DNA of 44,218 bases from JBCAWW01 sp045106675 (lineage in GTDB: Bacteria; Bacteroidota; Bacteroidia; J057), in NCBI GenBank assembly GCA_045106675.1, contig JBGCFA010000237.1, positions 1 to 44,218 of the forward strand. The letters are read 5' to 3'. Below are positions 41,883 to 44,218 of this stretch, in pieces. Position numbers and translations under genes: made by a program. The first letter of the stretch is position 1; the number at the start of each line of letters is the position of its first letter. Under the pieces are notes generated by a model that saw nothing but the letters and a program-made list of their open reading frames with translations, did not search any database and had not been told where the DNA came from.

Positions 41883-41922
41883 AAAATACTCCCGATCAGC
41901 TATCTGGTCGGGAGTATTTTTA
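41883..41922 (+). terminator. Rho-independent terminator of rfbF
   Basis: AAAATACTCCCGATCAG (41883-41899) pairs with CTGGTCGGGAGTATTTT (41904-41920) with one G-T wobble and a 4-base loop. It lies 19 bp after the stop and ends in T. Confidence 0.88.
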
Positions 41923-41958
41923 TACTTAAAAACCTATTCTAGCCTGAGTTTTGTTTTT

Positions 41959-42083
41959 CGCCCTTTCAAAGGCTCATTTAAAGGGCGTTGGCCTGACAAA
42001 AATGCGGGGGAGGCGTGGGATAAAGAGAGTCGGCAGCATTTTTTTGTCTTGATTTTTGGTTCTTTGGATCTAAGCCAAAGAAC
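41959..42083. repeat. Structured noncoding stretch with two hairpins
   Basis: The stretch holds CGCCCTTT/AAAGGGCG (41959-41966 and 41980-41987) and a perfect 9-bp stem GTTCTTTGG/CCAAAGAAC (42059-42067 and 42075-42083). Between them is a G-rich segment (GCGGGGGAGGCGTGGG) and a T-rich one. No believable reading frame covers it. It lies between the rfbF terminator and the end of the GT2 gene. It looks like a mobile or repeated intergenic element, but only one copy is in the window. Confidence 0.4.
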
Positions 42084-42132
42084 AAGCATTTGATAATCAG
42101 ACTTTTACATTATTTCCTATCCAAAATCCACC

Positions 42133-43068
42133 TTAGTCTAGCTTCACCTTTTCAAGGGAACGCTGCCTCAAAGTCTTGATATTCAATCGTCTCAAGATCC
42201 AGCCCGCAGCCATACGAGGTACAGTGATCCCATAATAATGCCCCAAAACGAGGAAACACGCACCTAAGCCAGTTATCAATCGACTGATGCCATTGTGTTT
42301 GCGGTAAACCTTGGCCCGATACAAAATTTCGGCGGCGGCATCTAAACCGATTTTTACAAAGGGTAAATATCCCCAAATCGCGCTTTCGCCATAACTACGC
42401 GCATAATCTCTGAAATCGTTAGAAACCCCTCCTCGTGATTTACTGTAGCCCACAAAGTCTAGTATTTTGATCTTACCCAAGAAGGCCAGACCCGCTACGA
42501 AGTGCCAATCACTACCGATGGTCGGTCCGACGGTCAATTGTTGTCCGAGATCGCGACGCATCATGCCATAATACATGCCGCCTTCTTTGACCCGAGCATA
42601 ATACTCCAAACAGCGCGAAGCGCCGGAAGATTGCTGCAAGTCGATATTGGTTTCTTGGGATACAATTTCACCATTCTCGGTATAGTCGATAGCCCCACTC
42701 ACCATCGAGAAGTCTGGCTGAGCTTCTAAAAAATCCACATAGCGACTCAAGACCCCAGGAAGTAAATGATCATCATCCGAAAGCCAGATGAAGTATTTGC
42801 CTTTGGCTTGTTGTAATCCAAACTCAAAATTGCGGGGGATACCCAAGTTTTCAGGATGACGAAAATAGCGGATACGCTCATCTTCAGCCATAAACTGACT
42901 CATGACAGTCTCTGTATTATCAGTAGAAGCGTTGTCGGAGACGATGATCTCCATATGAGGATACTGTTGCGCTTGCAGCGAACGAATAGCCTCTCCAATA
43001 CGCAGTTCGCCATTGTAAGTAGGAATACTCACACTGACAAGCGGTCGCAAATGAGACGCCTCAGTCAT
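42133..43068 (-). CDS. Family 2 glycosyltransferase
   Basis: A 311-residue inverting glycosyltransferase with the GT-A fold. I start at the ATG 43066-43068 (MTEASHLRPLVSVSIPTYNG) because the family's first strand (VSVSIPTYNG) follows closely; a longer start adds ten residues. IIVSDNASTDNTE (nucleotide-binding Asp) and FIWLSDDDHLLPGVLSRY (the metal-binding DxD-type motif) are clear. The C-terminal region contains one hydrophobic, possibly membrane-associated segment (LITGLGACFLVLGHYYG). It probably adds a sugar to a surface polysaccharide or O-antigen-like glycan, in line with the two nucleotidyltransferases upstream, but it is on the opposite strand and not cotranscribed with them. Confidence 0.87.
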   Translation of the reverse strand: MTEASHLRPLVSVSIPTYNGELRIGEAIRSLQAQQYPHMEIIVSDNASTDNTETVMSQFMAEDERIRYFRHPENLGIPRNFEFGLQQAKGKYFIWLSDDDHLLPGVLSRYVDFLEAQPDFSMVSGAIDYTENGEIVSQETNIDLQQSSGASRCLEYYARVKEGGMYYGMMRRDLGQQLTVGPTIGSDWHFVAGLAFLGKIKILDFVGYSKSRGGVSNDFRDYARSYGESAIWGYLPFVKIGLDAAAEILYRAKVYRKHNGISRLITGLGACFLVLGHYYGITVPRMAAGWILRRLNIKTLRQRSLEKVKLD

Positions 43069-43150
43069 GGGGTTTGGGTTTGTGTTGAATACATACAAAA
43101 ACCGGAACTTAAAGATTCCGGCTTTTGTCTAGCTCATTATTTTCAAGTTC

Positions 43151-44218
43151 TCAAGAGGAGGGACTTAGTTCAAAAAACATCTCATTTTGCTGTTTTCGAA
43201 GTTTATCACTTAGTCTCCCTTCAGGAACGATCACATCATCATAAGTTATCACAGCATCTTTGAGCACATCATGCTTTAAGACGCAGCGTTCGGCAAGGCC
43301 GAGAGGAAGTAAATTTTCCTTGATGGTAGTATCGGCATTTTCTGCCAATCCATAGGTATCGTACTCCCCTAAACCGTCCAAAGTTTGGCCTGCTTTGAGG
43401 TCGCGTTTGGCAGTAGCCACGACATCAACATAAGGCTTGCCTATCGGCGCCAAAGTAGCGTCTTGGAACAATACTGCCCTAGCGATGCTGCTCGGCACCT
43501 CAAAATGACAGAGGTGATAAGGACGATAGAAGCAATAAAGCGGTCCTTCACCTAATTTATAGAGATTGAGGTAATGCTGCTGCTTAGGATTGTCGTGCGT
43601 ACCAAAAACAAAGACACCAGGTGCAGGGTGTGCTCCTACGACATAGTCCACGATGCCCGGTCCTTCTAGCAATTGTTCTTGCGGATAAAGGCTCATCGCT
43701 TCTTCGATCTTCGCGCCACGTTCCATCTCAAAACCATGCATACCGCGTTTGCCGACTTGCATACCGGTGCCATTGGCCACGATGGCTTGCTCAAAGGAGA
43801 TCTTAGTCCCATCGGCAAAAGAAGTAACCATCGCAGGGTTTTGGCCCCACTTTTTGGCAAAAGCTTCTTGAGTTGTAGGATTGCGATAGGGATCGTGTAA
43901 ACCTTTGATATTGCCACAGAGAACCGGTTTGACGCCGATGCTTTTGACAAAACGCCAAAGATTCATCTGTACGCCAGGTTGATCACCATCTGCATTGGTC
44001 ATAATGACGCCTTGCTTGTCCGCCATCTGCTTGAGGATCTGTCCTACGGTACCATCGACCTCGGCGTTCATCGATACGATATGCTTACCCTATTCGATCG
44101 CTTTGAGGGCGACGGCTATGCCGAACTCCACCGCTCCGGTTACATCTACGATAACGTCGATGTTCCCAGCCTCACAAAGTAGCAGCGCATCATCTGTAAT
44201 GGCTCGTTTACCAGCGGC
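43151..44218 (-). pseudogene. COG4091-like homoserine-dehydrogenase/SAF-domain oxidoreductase, interrupted by an amber codon (5' end outside window)
   Basis: The minus strand from 44218 reads an NAD(P)-binding segment (ITDDALLLCEAGNIDVIVDVTG, in two steps), then FGIAVALKAIE, an in-frame TAG (44090-44092), and directly on GKHIVSMNAEVDGT and about 300 more residues in the same frame. The later part has LCGNIKGLHDPYRNPTTQE, FEQAIVANGTGMQVGKRGMHG and a C-terminal SAF-like domain (VVATAKRDLKAGQTLDGLG), as in COG4091 'predicted homoserine dehydrogenase' proteins. At the stop, family members have a residue between IE and GKH; a single C-to-T change in CAG (Gln) would create TAG. No frameshift accompanies it. 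The gene may be a recent pseudogene, a sequencing error, or an internal restart from ATG 44071 without the cofactor-binding half. Function of intact members is uncertain. Confidence 0.75.

Noticed and set aside
41866..42093. A 75-codon plus-strand frame after rfbF
   Set aside because: It would translate straight through the rfbF terminator and the two-hairpin element; the composition is not protein-like.
1..44218. tRNA/rRNA genes, CRISPR arrays, insertion sequences, prophage or plasmid origins
   Set aside because: Reading both strands, I found no tRNA-like T-loop and acceptor pairs, no regularly spaced direct repeats with spacers, and no transposase, integrase or replication-initiator frame.

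Overview
The window looks like chromosomal DNA of a member of the Bacteroidota. The evidence is three proteins with C-terminal type IX secretion (T9SS) sorting domains, a TonB-dependent receptor paired with a DUF4249 lipoprotein, a giant Reg_prop/Y_Y_Y propeller regulator, promoters of the TTG-N19-23-TAnnTTTG type, and mostly weak Shine-Dalgarno sequences. The mix of sulfatase, GH88-like and GH5 enzymes and the GCGTTCCGCGAAGCGG-type intergenic repeats suggest a polysaccharide-degrading, perhaps marine, Saprospiria-like organism. That placement is an inference. No tRNA, rRNA, CRISPR array, insertion sequence or prophage was seen.

Layout. 1-3.0 kb (minus): the front of a TonB-dependent receptor, its DUF4249 partner, and an unrecognised 324-residue protein next to an inverted repeat. 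3.1-11.1 kb (minus): FMN alpha-hydroxy-acid oxidase, an IolW/YvaA-like oxidoreductase, asparaginyl-tRNA synthetase, a DivIC/FtsB-like division protein, a T9SS-secreted protein and an orphan oligopeptide-binding lipoprotein. 11.1-22.1 kb: parA (no parB beside it), plsY, a beta-barrel-like protein, an SDR divergent from fabD, a strange secreted protein with about twelve 42-residue repeats between two TonB_C-like domains, gluQ-RS, a CrtI-like oxidoreductase, and a PTPS-folE pterin pair.

22.2-30.3 kb is a carbohydrate block: SDR plus Tat-exported TIM-barrel protein (plus strand); GH88-like hydrolase, sugar isomerase/epimerase, Gfo/Idh dehydrogenase and SDR in one tightly overlapped minus-strand operon; and, divergent from that operon by 23 bp, a lipoprotein fusing a DUF6807/PmoA-like domain to a sulfatase. 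Together they suggest desulfation, unsaturated-uronyl cleavage and oxidation of a sulfated, uronate-containing glycan. 30.5-37.6 kb: a modular GH5-CBM6-T9SS glucanase with a triple TACGACAA motif in its promoter region, a membrane-bound propeller-LuxR regulator, and a small duplicated-domain T9SS protein.

37.6-44.2 kb: an unrecognised 197-residue protein, a cluster of dispersed repeats of which one forms the C-terminus of a sodium:solute symporter, a small membrane partner of that symporter, two sugar nucleotidyltransferases, a GT2 glycosyltransferase, and a COG4091-like SAF-domain oxidoreductase interrupted by an amber codon.

The most unusual items are the 42-residue repeat protein, the DUF6807-sulfatase fusion whose junction carries a near copy of the dispersed repeat core, the repeat captured as coding sequence in the symporter, and the TACGACAA triplet.
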